A stretch of DNA of 64,000 nt, from NCBI RefSeq assembly GCF_001884135.1, contig NZ_MAOC01000038.1, forward strand, positions 1 to 64,000, given 5' to 3'. Source of the stretch: Bacillus nitratireducens (lineage in GTDB: Bacteria; Bacillota; Bacilli; Bacillales; Bacillaceae_G). Of this stretch, positions 37,758 to 47,409 are shown piece after piece (within the stretch, counting starts at the first letter, position 1; each line of letters begins with the position of its first letter). The position numbers and the translations under genes were made by a program. Under the pieces are notes generated by a model. It did not search any database. It was not told the DNA's origin and saw nothing but the letters and a program-made list of their open reading frames with translations.

Positions 37758-38536
37758 GACGCATTCTCCTTTACGAATAACTCTGCTAGAGAGCCTTTCA
37801 TATACATGACATTCCCGTTATTATCACCGAGATATTGCACAACAAAGTACGATGGATACACAGAAATAGTTAGAATATCCTCCCGCTCATTCTTTACACG
37901 CTTGCCTGTTTTATAGGCAGTAATATAAGCAATCGGCTCATTCTGTGATTGTAATAATTTCTGAATTTCTCCGTAATCTGTAATTTGCTTTGCGTATCGA
38001 ATAGAATCAAATATTTGCGTAAGATCTATAGTACGTATTACATCCCCTTGCCTCACTACAACTTCCTTTGCCTCCGCAAAGAAATTACTAATGCGCTCTG
38101 GTGTATAATACAGACTTAACAAATACGTTTGCAATGCTGAGATCATCGGATCCTTACCATTCTTTCCGTATACATTAGCCTCATACTGGAACAAGTCACC
38201 TACTGCAAAAGTACGTTTATGTCCATTCAAGTACGTTACTTCTCCAGTAAATACTTGTTCTTGATTCCTCGCTTCTCTCGGTTCTACTCGAATTCGGTCA
38301 AAGAATGAAACAATCGTATGCAAACGAACTTCATCCGTTACAACAATTTCTCCCCACTTCTCATGCCTTACTTTCACTTCAGTAGGAAGGGATTCATTCA
38401 CTCTTTGTAAAACGGCTTGTTTGTCATCCACAATCGTGATTCGATTATATATTTGCTTCTCAATAACATAAAACAAAATAAGAGAAACGATCATACAAAA
38501 GACAAACACAAGAATTTGAAATGATAGCCTTTTCAT
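37754..38536 (-). CDS. Membrane-anchored accessory protein, DUF3919-like
   Basis: A 260-aa protein with one N-terminal membrane span (about 5-25), then an extracytoplasmic alpha/beta domain with no Cys cluster. I believe it belongs to DUF3919, from memory. It is placed between the sensor kinase and the binding lipoprotein and translationally coupled to the latter, so it may form part of the ligand-sensing complex. No such partner is known in the S. aureus or Salmonella systems. Start follows GGAGGTAGG. Confidence 0.7.
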   Translation of the reverse strand: MKRLSFQILVFVFCMIVSLILFYVIEKQIYNRITIVDDKQAVLQRVNESLPTEVKVRHEKWGEIVVTDEVRLHTIVSFFDRIRVEPREARNQEQVFTGEVTYLNGHKRTFAVGDLFQYEANVYGKNGKDPMISALQTYLLSLYYTPERISNFFAEAKEVVVRQGDVIRTIDLTQIFDSIRYAKQITDYGEIQKLLQSQNEPIAYITAYKTGKRVKNEREDILTISVYPSYFVVQYLGDNNGNVMYMKGSLAELFVKENAS

Positions 38537-38602
38537 TTCTGCCTACCTCCAAGATAAAAAAACGTTGTTTCGAAAATACCGCATAATTGTTTCATAAATG
38601 TA

Positions 38603-40033
38603 TCATTTAACCGCTTTCAAGTTTTTTATGTCTTCCATCCGTCTTGGGAGTAAAAATGTCATACATATTGTAGTTCCCATTTCTTCACTACTCTCAATTC
38701 GCATACTCCCGCCTTGCTTCTTCATAATCTCCTGACAAATGTATAAACCATAGCCATTCCCGTAACTAGAAGGAAGCACCTTACCATCCGGAGACCCATT
38801 CCACTCTGCAAGCACACCTTCATCCATACCAATACCATCATCATGAACAAAAACCTTTGCTTCCTGCTCATTTATAATTACATTCATACGAACTCGCGTA
38901 GCATCACTATATTTAATCGCATTATCAAGCACATTCAAGAAAATTTGCTTCGTCTTATCAAAATCCGCAACGACGTGTACTTCCATTAACTCATTCATAA
39001 CTTCAATTTCAAACTGCCGCAACCTGAGTTTCACAATCGAAACTGCTTCTTCCGCCAATTCCTTTATATTCACGACTGTAGGTGACACTTCAAACGTACT
39101 CTTCCCGTACTTTGAAGACTTAAGTAATTCCTCTACAAGTGATAATAGACGCTCACTTTCTACAGCCACATAACGGAGACTCTCCTGCACATCCTCCTTA
39201 GATTGTAACTTCGGAATTAAATCTACATAACCGATAATCGCTGTTAACGGTGTTTTCAACTCATGCGTAATTCGATCTAAGAAATCTTTCTGCTTCTCTT
39301 TCTCTTCCTTCAACTGTTTAATATGTAGTTCAATTCCGTCAGCCATCGCATTAAAGGACGCTGAAAGCTGCGCAATTTCCACATACTCATTTAACTCAAT
39401 CTTACTTTCATAATCTCCATTCGCAAGCCGATGCGCCATTTGCCTTAACTGATCAATTGGTTTATGAAGAGACTTCGCCAAACGAATCGCAAAGAAAATA
39501 CCGGCGGCCACTAAGCAAAGAGATGTCATTAAAAACGTCCAACTCACATTCGTTAAAACTTCCTTCTCATCCGTTAGCTCATTTATGAAACGAATGCTTC
39601 CAATGACATCGTTTCCATAATAAACCGGACTTGAAAACAAAAGAATTGGAGCGGGGTCTCCCTCCTCAAAAACATAAGACTTCTTTCCCTTCAAAGAACT
39701 CTCAATGTCGATATTTCGATGAAGTAATGCTCCCTTTTGTGTATCTGCAACAACATCTCCATTCTTCCCAATCATCTGTACCCGGACATCCATTCGCCTC
39801 GCTAAATAAGAAGCGATTAAAAGTGAATTAGGACCTAGCGTCTCTACTTCTGCTTCCTTCTCTAAATAATTCATCGTATAAATTTGCGCTTCCACACTTA
39901 ACTTTTCTAAGGAATCTGCCGCATTATGATACACATTCTTCTCCAGTGCAATATAAACAACCGCATACAAAAGAACAAGAATTGGAATCAACAATCCAAC
40001 TATTCCAAACACCATATTTCGTTTTAAAGACAT
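38603..40033 (-). CDS. PhoR-type sensor histidine kinase
   Basis: A 476-aa protein. An N-terminal span, an extracytoplasmic sensing domain (about 30-165) and a second span are followed by HAMP (about 185-240). HisKA has the phospho-acceptor His in ITHELKTPLTAIIGY near residue 260. HATPase motifs N (NVLDNAIKYSD), G1 (DDGIGMDE) and G2 (YGNGYGLYI) follow. The frame opens 6 codons earlier at a TTG, but AAAAGGTGATG lies before the ATG at 40033. The response regulator gene ends 11 bp upstream, so the two are one unit. Confidence 0.88.
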   Translation of the reverse strand: MSLKRNMVFGIVGLLIPILVLLYAVVYIALEKNVYHNAADSLEKLSVEAQIYTMNYLEKEAEVETLGPNSLLIASYLARRMDVRVQMIGKNGDVVADTQKGALLHRNIDIESSLKGKKSYVFEEGDPAPILLFSSPVYYGNDVIGSIRFINELTDEKEVLTNVSWTFLMTSLCLVAAGIFFAIRLAKSLHKPIDQLRQMAHRLANGDYESKIELNEYVEIAQLSASFNAMADGIELHIKQLKEEKEKQKDFLDRITHELKTPLTAIIGYVDLIPKLQSKEDVQESLRYVAVESERLLSLVEELLKSSKYGKSTFEVSPTVVNIKELAEEAVSIVKLRLRQFEIEVMNELMEVHVVADFDKTKQIFLNVLDNAIKYSDATRVRMNVIINEQEAKVFVHDDGIGMDEGVLAEWNGSPDGKVLPSSYGNGYGLYICQEIMKKQGGSMRIESSEEMGTTICMTFLLPRRMEDIKNLKAVK

Positions 40034-40044
40034 ATCATCACCTT

Positions 40045-40716
40045 TTAGCAATCAAGCTTATATCCAACACCATAAATCGTCTTAATATGCTCCCCACTAT
40101 TCCCGAGTTTCTTTCGAAGTCTTTGCACCATAATATCAACCGCTCTCGTATTTCCGATATACTCAAATCCCCATACTTTCTCAAGCAACTCATCTCTCAT
40201 GAACACACGCTGAGGATTCGAAACAAACAACTGACATAAATTAAACTCTCGATACGTTAACTGAATTTCTTGCCCACTCACATGTACCTTTCTTTCCTTT
40301 GGACAAATTACCAATTCCCCTGCTCGGATCACCTCATAAGTAGAAGACACTTCCTCCTTCCTCACACGCCGACTCATATTTTTCACACGAAGAATAAGCT
40401 CCGCATAATTAAAAGGCTTCGTCACATAATCGTCCGCACCAAGCTGCAAGCCAAGCAATTTATCATTCATCTGACTCTTCGCTGTCAGCATAAGCACTGG
40501 AATATCACGATCCTTCTCTCGGAATAAACGTAATAACTCATACCCATCCGTATCAGGAAGCATCACATCTAAAATGAGTACATCCGGCTGCTCATTCCAT
40601 CTCTCTAAAGCTTCTCTCCCATCAGCTGCCGTCAATACTTCATATCCTTCCATCTCTAACTGCATCCGAATTAAATTGCGGATACTCGATTCATCATCAA
40701 CTACAAGTATTTTCAT
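40045..40716 (-). CDS. OmpR-family response regulator
   Basis: A 223-aa protein. The receiver domain has acidic VVDDE, the phospho-acceptor Asp in LILDVMLPDTDGYE near residue 52, the conserved Thr/Ser (LTAKSQ) and Lys in YVTKPF near 101. A winged-helix DNA-binding domain follows (RAVDIMVQRLRKKLG). Three ATGs lie in a row; the third, at 40716, has the best spacing from AAGGAGG. It is first in the operon with the kinase and probably turns on the antiporter gene. Confidence 0.9.
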   Translation of the reverse strand: MKILVVDDESSIRNLIRMQLEMEGYEVLTAADGREALERWNEQPDVLILDVMLPDTDGYELLRLFREKDRDIPVLMLTAKSQMNDKLLGLQLGADDYVTKPFNYAELILRVKNMSRRVRKEEVSSTYEVIRAGELVICPKERKVHVSGQEIQLTYREFNLCQLFVSNPQRVFMRDELLEKVWGFEYIGNTRAVDIMVQRLRKKLGNSGEHIKTIYGVGYKLDC

Positions 40717-40771
40717 CATCATCCTCCTTCCATCCCGTATTATAGTACAGTTTAGTATAGCAAAAATCATA

Positions 40772-40826
40772 CAAAAAAAGAGAGGGTATTGTCGAACATA
40801 TGTTGAACGACGATACCCTCTCTTTT
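40772..40826 (-). terminator. Terminator after galE
   Basis: AAAAGAGAGGGTAT / ATACCCTCTCTTTT arms with a 20-nt internal loop, ending in a long T-run on the minus strand. Confidence 0.88.
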
Positions 40827-40836
40827 CCATTTCTAC

Positions 40837-41829
40837 TTACTTCTCATAGCCATGAGGTTTCTTCTGATGCCAATTCCAAGCATGCTCAATAATTGTCTTC
40901 ACATTTACATGCTCAGGATTCCACCCTAATTTCTCTTTCGCCTTTTGAGAAGAAGCTACTAAACGCGCTGGATCTCCTGCCCGTCTTGGTGCAATCTCTG
41001 CTGGAATTTCATGATTCGTAACTTCACGAACTGCATCAACGATTTCTTTCACACTGAAGCCATTACCATTCCCTAAGTTATAGAAATCACTTTCCCCGCC
41101 ATTTTGTAGATCCTTAAGTCCAAGGAAGTGTGCTTCCACTAAATCATCAACATGAATATAATCACGGATACAAGTACCGTCTGGCGTATTATAATCATCA
41201 CCAAACATCATAATCTTCTCACGTTGACCTAATGCAACTTGTAAAACAAGAGGTATTAAGTGTGTCTCAGGGCGATGATCCTCACCAATAATGCCACTTG
41301 GAGTTGCACCAGCTACGTTAAAGTATCTGAAAATCTTATATTTCAAATTAGAAGCTTGGCTATACCAATGGAGCATCTTTTCAATCGCTAACTTCGTCTC
41401 TCCATACGTATTCGTTGGATCTGTTACCGTCTCTTCAGTAATAAGATCAACATCTACCTCACCGTAAGTTGCTGCAGTAGAAGAGAAGATAAACTTATCT
41501 ACTTTGAACTCATCCATTACTTCTAGCAAACAAAGTGCGCCGTACACATTATTGTTATAATATTGAAGAGGCTTCTCCATACTAACGCCGACTAAAGAAT
41601 CAGCAGCAAAATGCATAACCGCTTCAATATTTTCTTGTTTAAAAACATCTCTTAGAAAACCTTTATCACGAAGGTCCCCTTTATAAAACTTTGCCCCCGC
41701 TGTAATCGCATCTTCATGACCAGTTTGTAAATTATCAACTACTACTACAGATAGGCCTTCATCTATTAATTTTTTTACAGCATGAGAACCGATGTAGCCA
41801 GCTCCACCACAGATTAAAATTGAATTCAT
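40837..41829 (-). CDS. galE: UDP-glucose 4-epimerase GalE, copy 1
   Basis: An extended short-chain dehydrogenase of 330 aa that interconverts UDP-glucose and UDP-galactose with bound NAD. The NAD motif [10 protein letters not shown] lies near residue 7, the catalytic pair Ser/Thr and YxxxK in FSSTAATYGEVD and NTYGETKLAIEK near 120-150, and the substrate block CIRDYIHVDDLVEAH. It is one of two galE genes in this locus. Monocistronic, with its own terminator. Confidence 0.93.
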   Translation of the reverse strand: MNSILICGGAGYIGSHAVKKLIDEGLSVVVVDNLQTGHEDAITAGAKFYKGDLRDKGFLRDVFKQENIEAVMHFAADSLVGVSMEKPLQYYNNNVYGALCLLEVMDEFKVDKFIFSSTAATYGEVDVDLITEETVTDPTNTYGETKLAIEKMLHWYSQASNLKYKIFRYFNVAGATPSGIIGEDHRPETHLIPLVLQVALGQREKIMMFGDDYNTPDGTCIRDYIHVDDLVEAHFLGLKDLQNGGESDFYNLGNGNGFSVKEIVDAVREVTNHEIPAEIAPRRAGDPARLVASSQKAKEKLGWNPEHVNVKTIIEHAWNWHQKKPHGYEK

Positions 41830-41862
41830 CTTTCTTCCTCCTACATATTATCTCCCTAATAT

Positions 41863-41892
41863 AAAGGGTATGCGATTAATCGCATACCTTTT
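41863..41892 (-). terminator. Terminator after the SGNH-like gene
   Basis: GGTATGCGATTAATCGCATACC near-perfect palindrome with AAA / TTT flanks. Confidence 0.85.
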
Positions 41893-41903
41893 ACATAAAC
41901 AAA

Positions 41904-42719
41904 TTACTTAGCTACAAAATAATTTGTCACATATTGCGCCCAAACGTCATATCCTTTAGCATTTGGGAAACTGAATTCCTCTTGTAAATACGGTAAAATC
42001 TCTTTCGTAGTTGCATTTGGCCATGCTTCCCAATGGTCAACATATGCATAACCATTTTGCTTTGCAAATTGCTTTAATGCTTCAACTGCTTTCGGATAAT
42101 TTTTCGCACCATATACTGGGTTTGGTGGTTGGATCATAATCGTAGCATCTTTCGCACTGCTCGAAAGTTCTCCAACAAACTTTTGTGCATTAGCAACAGA
42201 GTTTCCATTACCCATTTTATTATTGTCTGTAATGAACGGTACTTCAAATAAAATAACATCTGGTTTTGCTTTCGCAATATATTGAGCATGTTTATTTGCA
42301 ATTAGCTCCTCGGTGCTTTCATTCTTATATTCCTTAACAGTCACATTCCATAAACCTTTACCGTAACTTGCATCCAAGTTAGATACAAACTTAGATACCA
42401 AAGCGTCTTTTGCAGGTGAAGAAGCCTCATCACCAACAATAACAAGATTTACTGCCTTTTTATCTTCAGCAGCTTTCTTTAACTTCTCTTTCACTGCATC
42501 TGGTAAATTCTTTGCGTATGCTTCATTAAAAGATGCCTTTGCATCTTGTTTCTCTTCTTTGTTCGTCTTATTGTTCTCTACTTTAGTCTTTGTCGTTTTT
42601 ACCTCATTTGTTTGTGCTGTTGCATTCGCAACTTTCTTACTCCAGTGTATCTTACCACTTACAATAGCAGCTACAAACAATACTAACATAACAAGGACCG
42701 TTATTGCTTTCTTGCTCAT
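41904..42719 (-). CDS. SGNH/GDSL-fold exported protein, active site altered
   Basis: A 271-aa protein. An N-terminal membrane anchor and a Lys/Asn/Glu-rich linker (25-60) precede an SGNH-like domain. Block I reads LVIVGDEASS where GDS is expected, so the nucleophile Ser is replaced by Glu. Block V reads SFPNAKGYDVWA where the family has DxxHPNxxGY, so the catalytic His is missing. The rest (VILFEVPFITDNN, TIMIQPPNPVYG) fits the fold. It lies next to an LCP ligase and sugar-nucleotide genes. It may bind or weakly modify cell-surface polysaccharide. Catalysis is doubtful. Confidence 0.75.
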   Translation of the reverse strand: MSKKAITVLVMLVLFVAAIVSGKIHWSKKVANATAQTNEVKTTKTKVENNKTNKEEKQDAKASFNEAYAKNLPDAVKEKLKKAAEDKKAVNLVIVGDEASSPAKDALVSKFVSNLDASYGKGLWNVTVKEYKNESTEELIANKHAQYIAKAKPDVILFEVPFITDNNKMGNGNSVANAQKFVGELSSSAKDATIMIQPPNPVYGAKNYPKAVEALKQFAKQNGYAYVDHWEAWPNATTKEILPYLQEEFSFPNAKGYDVWAQYVTNYFVAK

Positions 42720-42770
42720 CGATTCACTTCGTCTAATAGTCTTACATCATATATTACTAATATAAAAACA

Positions 42771-42813
42771 AAAATAAACCCAACTATTTCCAAAAGAGTT
42801 AGGTTTATCCGTA
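42771..42813 (-). terminator. Terminator after the LCP gene
   Basis: ATAAACCCAACT / AGTTAGGTTTAT imperfect stem. The sequence is close to the terminator at 45118. Confidence 0.72.
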
Positions 42814-42820
42814 TTATTAC

Positions 42821-43726
42821 TTATTTTAGCTCAAGATTTGCTTTTAATTTATTTGTTAAATCTTGCTTCGCTGCGTCTGGAACATAGTAATACCAAATAC
42901 CGTCAGCTGCTTTATGTCCGTCACCTGGGATTTGAATATCTTCACTATTTTGCAAGCAATTCTTATAATTTTTTTGCATATCAAACATTTGATCTTGTGT
43001 TAAGTTTGTTTTCACGTTCTTTTGGATTGCTGTAAGTACATCTCCATAATTTGCTAAAGAAGATAAGTTTGCACCTTTTTTAATTACTGCTTGCATCACT
43101 TGGCGTTGACGCATTTGACGACCGAAGTCACCACGTGGATCTTCCTTACGCATACGAGTATACGCTAAAGCTTGATCACCTGTTAAATGAATATTCCCTT
43201 TTTGGAAGTGCTTTCCTTCAAGAGAGAATTCTAAATCATTATTTACATCAACACCGCCCACAGCATCAACAATATCCTTAAATCCTTCCATATTAACTTC
43301 TATGTAGTAATTGATAGGCACACCTAAGAATTTTTCGACCGTTGCGACAGACATATCTACTCCACCAAATGCATAAGCGTGGTTAATTTTATCACTTTTT
43401 CCTTTACCGACAATTTCCGTATACGTATCACGAGGGATACTTAACGTCTTCATAGAATTGTTCTTCGGGTTTAAAGTAATAACCATTAAAGAGTCAGAAC
43501 GTCCTTTATCTTCACCGCGTTCATCTGCACCAAGTAATAGGATTGAAACAGGTTCAGATTTATTGATTTTTTCTTCTTGTTTATTATTTTGATCACGCTT
43601 TAAAGGTTTATGAACTTCATCTAATGTTTTTGAAACAGAAGAATATATATTATAAGCATAGACTCCTCCACCTATAATTAATACTCCTATGATTCCTAAT
43701 ATCCAAAATAGGATTTTCTTTTTCAT
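42821..43726 (-). CDS. LytR-CpsA-Psr (LCP) family cell-wall polymer ligase
   Basis: A 301-aa protein. One N-terminal span (about 5-27) is followed by the LCP domain with ILLLGADERGEDKGRSDSLMVITLNP near 60-85, SIPRDTYTEI near 98, HAYAFGG and the Arg-rich TRMRKEDPRGDFGRQMRQRQV near 190. LCP enzymes move polymers from lipid carriers to peptidoglycan outside the membrane. Within this locus it probably anchors the capsular polymer or a teichoic acid. Start follows AGAAGGG. Confidence 0.9.
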   Translation of the reverse strand: MKKKILFWILGIIGVLIIGGGVYAYNIYSSVSKTLDEVHKPLKRDQNNKQEEKINKSEPVSILLLGADERGEDKGRSDSLMVITLNPKNNSMKTLSIPRDTYTEIVGKGKSDKINHAYAFGGVDMSVATVEKFLGVPINYYIEVNMEGFKDIVDAVGGVDVNNDLEFSLEGKHFQKGNIHLTGDQALAYTRMRKEDPRGDFGRQMRQRQVMQAVIKKGANLSSLANYGDVLTAIQKNVKTNLTQDQMFDMQKNYKNCLQNSEDIQIPGDGHKAADGIWYYYVPDAAKQDLTNKLKANLELK

Positions 43727-43890
43727 TATCTTACCCTTCTTTCTTCGTGTATCACTATCAAATTAATTTCACAACAAAATTTTAAATCCATTATACATGC
43801 AATAAGATAATGTAGCCAAACTATATTATAACTTAATGAATTTCTTTTAATTCTCCTTCTCGAAAATTAAAGTTAACATACTTGCCTTAC

Positions 43891-44901
43891 TTATTGATAT
43901 CCATCCTTATTTTTAGATTGCCATCTCCAAGAATCTGCACACATCTCTTCTAATCCACGTGTTGCTTCCCAGCCTAATTCACGCTTCGCTTTCGATGCAT
44001 CCGCAAAACATACTGCCACGTCACCAGGACGTCGCTCCGTAATTTTATATGGAACTTTCTTTCCCGAAACTTTTTCAAACGCTTCAACCATTTCTAATAC
44101 ACTATAACCAGTACCGGTACCTAGGTTATAGGCATCTATTCCCGTTGTATCAAGGACCTTCTCAAGTGCTTTTACGTGACCGTTTGCTAAGTCTACAACA
44201 TGAATATAGTCGCGTACACCCGTGCCATCTTTTGTTCGGTAGTCATTTCCAAATACACTTAATTCCTTTAGCTTACCTACCGCTACTTGTGTTACATATG
44301 GCATTAAGTTATTTGGAATTCCATTTGGATCTTCTCCAATACGTCCACTCTCATGCGCACCAAACGGGTTGAAATAACGAAGTAATGCGATACTCCATTC
44401 TGCATCCGCAAATGCTACATCACGCATAATTTGTTCAATCATTAATTTCGTTTGACCATACGGATTTGTTGCACTTAATGGAAACTCCTCCGTGATTGGT
44501 GATGTTTCTGGGATACCATATACCGTTGCAGATGAACTGAAGATCATCTTCTTCACATTATGCTTCTCCATCACTTCACATAGTACTAATGTACTTGTAA
44601 TGTTGTTATGATAGTATGTTAATGGGATTGCTACTGATTCCCCCACGGCTTTAAAGCCCGCAAAATGAATAACAGCTTCGATTGTATTTTCTTCAAAAAT
44701 CGTATCAAGCGCTTCATGATTTAATACATCTTCTTTATAAAACTTAAATTGTTTCCCTGTTATTTTTTTTACTCGATTTAAAGACTCCACCGAGCTGTTT
44801 GACAAATTATCCACTACTATAATTTCATAACCATTATTCAATAACTCTATGCATGTATGACTACCAATATATCCTGCTCCACCTGTTACAAGTATTTCCA
44901 T
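43891..44901 (-). CDS. galE: UDP-glucose 4-epimerase GalE, copy 2
   Basis: A 336-aa protein with the GalE motifs [39 protein letters not shown] and [15 protein letters not shown]. It is clearly a different paralogue from the one at 40837. The frame opens at a GTG at 44913, but AGTGGGGAT precedes the ATG at 44901, which is chosen. It sits just downstream of ugd. It could make UDP-galactose for the polymer or act on N-acetyl or uronic sugars; the substrate cannot be told. Confidence 0.92.
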   Translation of the reverse strand: MEILVTGGAGYIGSHTCIELLNNGYEIIVVDNLSNSSVESLNRVKKITGKQFKFYKEDVLNHEALDTIFEENTIEAVIHFAGFKAVGESVAIPLTYYHNNITSTLVLCEVMEKHNVKKMIFSSSATVYGIPETSPITEEFPLSATNPYGQTKLMIEQIMRDVAFADAEWSIALLRYFNPFGAHESGRIGEDPNGIPNNLMPYVTQVAVGKLKELSVFGNDYRTKDGTGVRDYIHVVDLANGHVKALEKVLDTTGIDAYNLGTGTGYSVLEMVEAFEKVSGKKVPYKITERRPGDVAVCFADASKAKRELGWEATRGLEEMCADSWRWQSKNKDGYQ

Positions 44902-45117
44902 AATTATCCCCACTCTTTATTATCGATATAACATAATTTCCGAATGATATTGATACTTAAATTCCACTCCAGAAAAGCTTCATTGTTAATATAAAATTAA
45001 TAATTATCTTCCTAAATTCCAATCATGATTCAACTACAAATTACTCTCTGATATATTACACCAAATTTGCATATTTGTTAGCACCCAGAAATTCAAACTC
45101 CTCTTGTGAAAATATAT

Positions 45118-45160
45118 AAATAAACCCAACTATTCTTTAAAATAGTTGAGTTTATAACAA
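45118..45160 (-). terminator. Terminator after ugd
   Basis: ATAAACCCAACTATT / AATAGTTGAGTTTAT stem with one mismatch. Confidence 0.82.
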
Positions 45161-45184
45161 ATAATCTCTTCGTTTGAAATATTC

Positions 45185-46507
45185 TTATAAAACAACCGTC
45201 TCACGAATTATTGCTGGTCTTCCTATTGAATAATAATCTATGTCAAATTGTTGAATATATTCCAATCCGTGACAATTACGTCCATCAAAAATAATAGGTT
45301 CTTTCATTAATTCTATGTACTTCTCAATTGGAAATGTTTTTATATCATCCCATTCAGTTACAATAAGAGTAATATCTGCTTGTTGAATAGCATCTTCTAC
45401 TGAGTATACATATTCTACTTCACCTGGTAATAACTTCTTAGCATTTTCAATTGCAATAGGATCATAAGCAACCACCTTAGCCCCCAATCCTACCAATTCT
45501 TCAGCAATAACAATAGATGCTGCCTCTCTCATATCATCTGTATTTGGTTTAAAAGCTAATCCAAGCATGGCAACATGTTTTCCTTTCATATCACCCAATA
45601 CACTTTTCACTTTTTCAACTAGAGACGCCTGTTGATTATTATTTACTGTAATAACCGATTTTAATAAATCAAAATCATGTTCTACATTACCAGCAATTTG
45701 TATTAAAGCATGTGTATCTTTTGGGAAACAAGAGCCACCATATCCAATCCCTGCCTTTAAAAATTGTGTACCAATTCTTTTATCTAACCCCATACCATTG
45801 GCCACATGCTCAACATCTGCGCCCAACTTCTCACAAATATTAGCAATTTCATTAATAAAACTAATTTTTGTAGCTAAGAAAGCATTTGCTGCATATTTAA
45901 TCATTTCTGAACTTCTAATTGTTGTTTTAAAAACAGGAACATTAAAAGATTTATTCACTTCTTCCATAACATCTGCAGTTTTGGCATCATCAGCCCCAAC
46001 AACTATACGATCTCCATAGAAACTATCGTGAATTGCAGAACCCTCTCTTAAAAATTCTGGATTCGATACCATGCTAATTTTCACATCTGCTTTTAAATTT
46101 TGTTGAATTAAATTTTTAACATGATCATTTGTACCAACTGGAACTGTACTTTTAATTACTACAATCGAATCTTTTTTTAGATTATTAGCAATATCCAACG
46201 CAACTTGCTCAATATATTGTAAATTAGCTGAACCATCTGCTTGCTGTGGTGTACCTACTGCTATATAAATAACATCCGCTTCTTCAAGCCCTTGACGACA
46301 ATCCGTTGTAAATAGCAATCTATTTTCTTTAATATTTTTACTCATCAATTCATCTAAACCAGGTTCATATATTGGCGAAATACCTTCTTTCATTTTTGCC
46401 ACTTTATTTCCATCGATATCAATACATGTTACACGATGCCCAATATCCGATAAACACACTCCTGTTACTAACCCTACATAACCTGTACCAAAAATAGCAA
46501 TATTCAT
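45185..46507 (-). CDS. ugd: UDP-glucose 6-dehydrogenase (Ugd/TuaD)
   Basis: A 440-aa NAD-dependent enzyme that oxidises UDP-glucose twice to UDP-glucuronic acid. The N-terminal NAD motif IFGTGYVGLVTG lies near residue 5, and the catalytic Cys in GIGYGGSCFPKDTHAL near 260. Second-domain blocks LGLAFKPNTDDMREAAS and EWDDIKTF follow. It lies after the terminator of the EPS operon and has its own AAGGAGG site. It supplies an acidic sugar, which fits with the amidotransferase-like gene upstream. Confidence 0.94.
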   Translation of the reverse strand: MNIAIFGTGYVGLVTGVCLSDIGHRVTCIDIDGNKVAKMKEGISPIYEPGLDELMSKNIKENRLLFTTDCRQGLEEADVIYIAVGTPQQADGSANLQYIEQVALDIANNLKKDSIVVIKSTVPVGTNDHVKNLIQQNLKADVKISMVSNPEFLREGSAIHDSFYGDRIVVGADDAKTADVMEEVNKSFNVPVFKTTIRSSEMIKYAANAFLATKISFINEIANICEKLGADVEHVANGMGLDKRIGTQFLKAGIGYGGSCFPKDTHALIQIAGNVEHDFDLLKSVITVNNNQQASLVEKVKSVLGDMKGKHVAMLGLAFKPNTDDMREAASIVIAEELVGLGAKVVAYDPIAIENAKKLLPGEVEYVYSVEDAIQQADITLIVTEWDDIKTFPIEKYIELMKEPIIFDGRNCHGLEYIQQFDIDYYSIGRPAIIRETVVL

Positions 46508-46530
46508 TTTAAATCCTCCTTAGTTATTAA

Positions 46531-46567
46531 CAAAAAAAGCCTTTTTGAGAAAAAGGCTTTTAAAAAC
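46531..46567 (-). terminator. Main terminator of the EPS operon
   Basis: AAAAGCCTTTTT / AAAAAGGCTTTT hairpin with a T-run on the minus strand, one base after the GT2 stop codon. Confidence 0.92.
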
Positions 46568-47350
46568 TTATTTAACAAAGTGCTTTATAACTCCATTTAG
46601 CGCATAATTTCCAAAACACCAAGCAGATTTTAAAACACTCAATCCTTCAATTTCTCTATATAATTTCCAATTCATTTTAGCCATTTTGAATTTTTTACTA
46701 GAAATAGAGTTTTCAACTTTTCTATATTTAGATAAAACTTCATCTAAGCCATAAGCATAATGACCTTGTCTTAATATTTTCAGCCATGTTGCAGTATCCT
46801 GACGGGTTCTAATATTAGGCATTTGTACTTTCCCTAACTTCTCAATATCCAACATAACTGTTAAACAGCCAATTATTGTGTTTTTTAATAATCCATTATA
46901 GTTAATTTTCTCTGGCACATGTACAACCTTATCAGTGAGCGTACCCTCTTGATTCATAATTTGATAACTAGTAAATGAAAAAGCTATATCATTATTCTGC
47001 ATAAAAGCTAATTGTTTTTCTAGTTTTTCTGGTAGCCATAAATCATCACTATCTAGGAAAGCTACATATCTTCCCTTTGCATGATTAATGCCAGTATTTC
47101 TAGCAATTGCAGCCCCGCTATTGTTTTCTAGTTTTATTATTCTAATCCTTTTATCAATCTCTTCCTGTTTTTCAACTATTTTCATTGTATTGTCAGAAGA
47201 ACAATCATCAATTACAATGATTTCCCATTCTTTATATGTTTGTGCTTTTACAGAATTAATCGTATGTAATATAAATTTTTCTGCATTATAAGTAGGAATG
47301 ATTATTGATATTAGTGAGTTATCAACTATTTCAAATTTATTATTTTCCAT
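46568..47350 (-). CDS. Glycosyltransferase family 2
   Basis: A 260-aa protein. The GT-A fold has ISIIIPTYNAEKFILHTINSV near residue 13, IDDCSSDNT, NTGINHAKGRYVAFLDSDDLW (DxD) near 90 and the ...RTRQDTATWLKIL acidic block near 180. No membrane span. It adds a sugar to the growing repeat unit on the inner face of the membrane. It is the only ordinary glycosyltransferase in the operon. Start follows AGAGGAG. Confidence 0.88.
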   Translation of the reverse strand: MENNKFEIVDNSLISIIIPTYNAEKFILHTINSVKAQTYKEWEIIVIDDCSSDNTMKIVEKQEEIDKRIRIIKLENNSGAAIARNTGINHAKGRYVAFLDSDDLWLPEKLEKQLAFMQNNDIAFSFTSYQIMNQEGTLTDKVVHVPEKINYNGLLKNTIIGCLTVMLDIEKLGKVQMPNIRTRQDTATWLKILRQGHYAYGLDEVLSKYRKVENSISSKKFKMAKMNWKLYREIEGLSVLKSAWCFGNYALNGVIKHFVK

Positions 47351-47409
47351 ATAAATTCTCCTCTAATAAATTCATCAATATTTTTAACACTATACCCTAT
47401 AAATGTATT

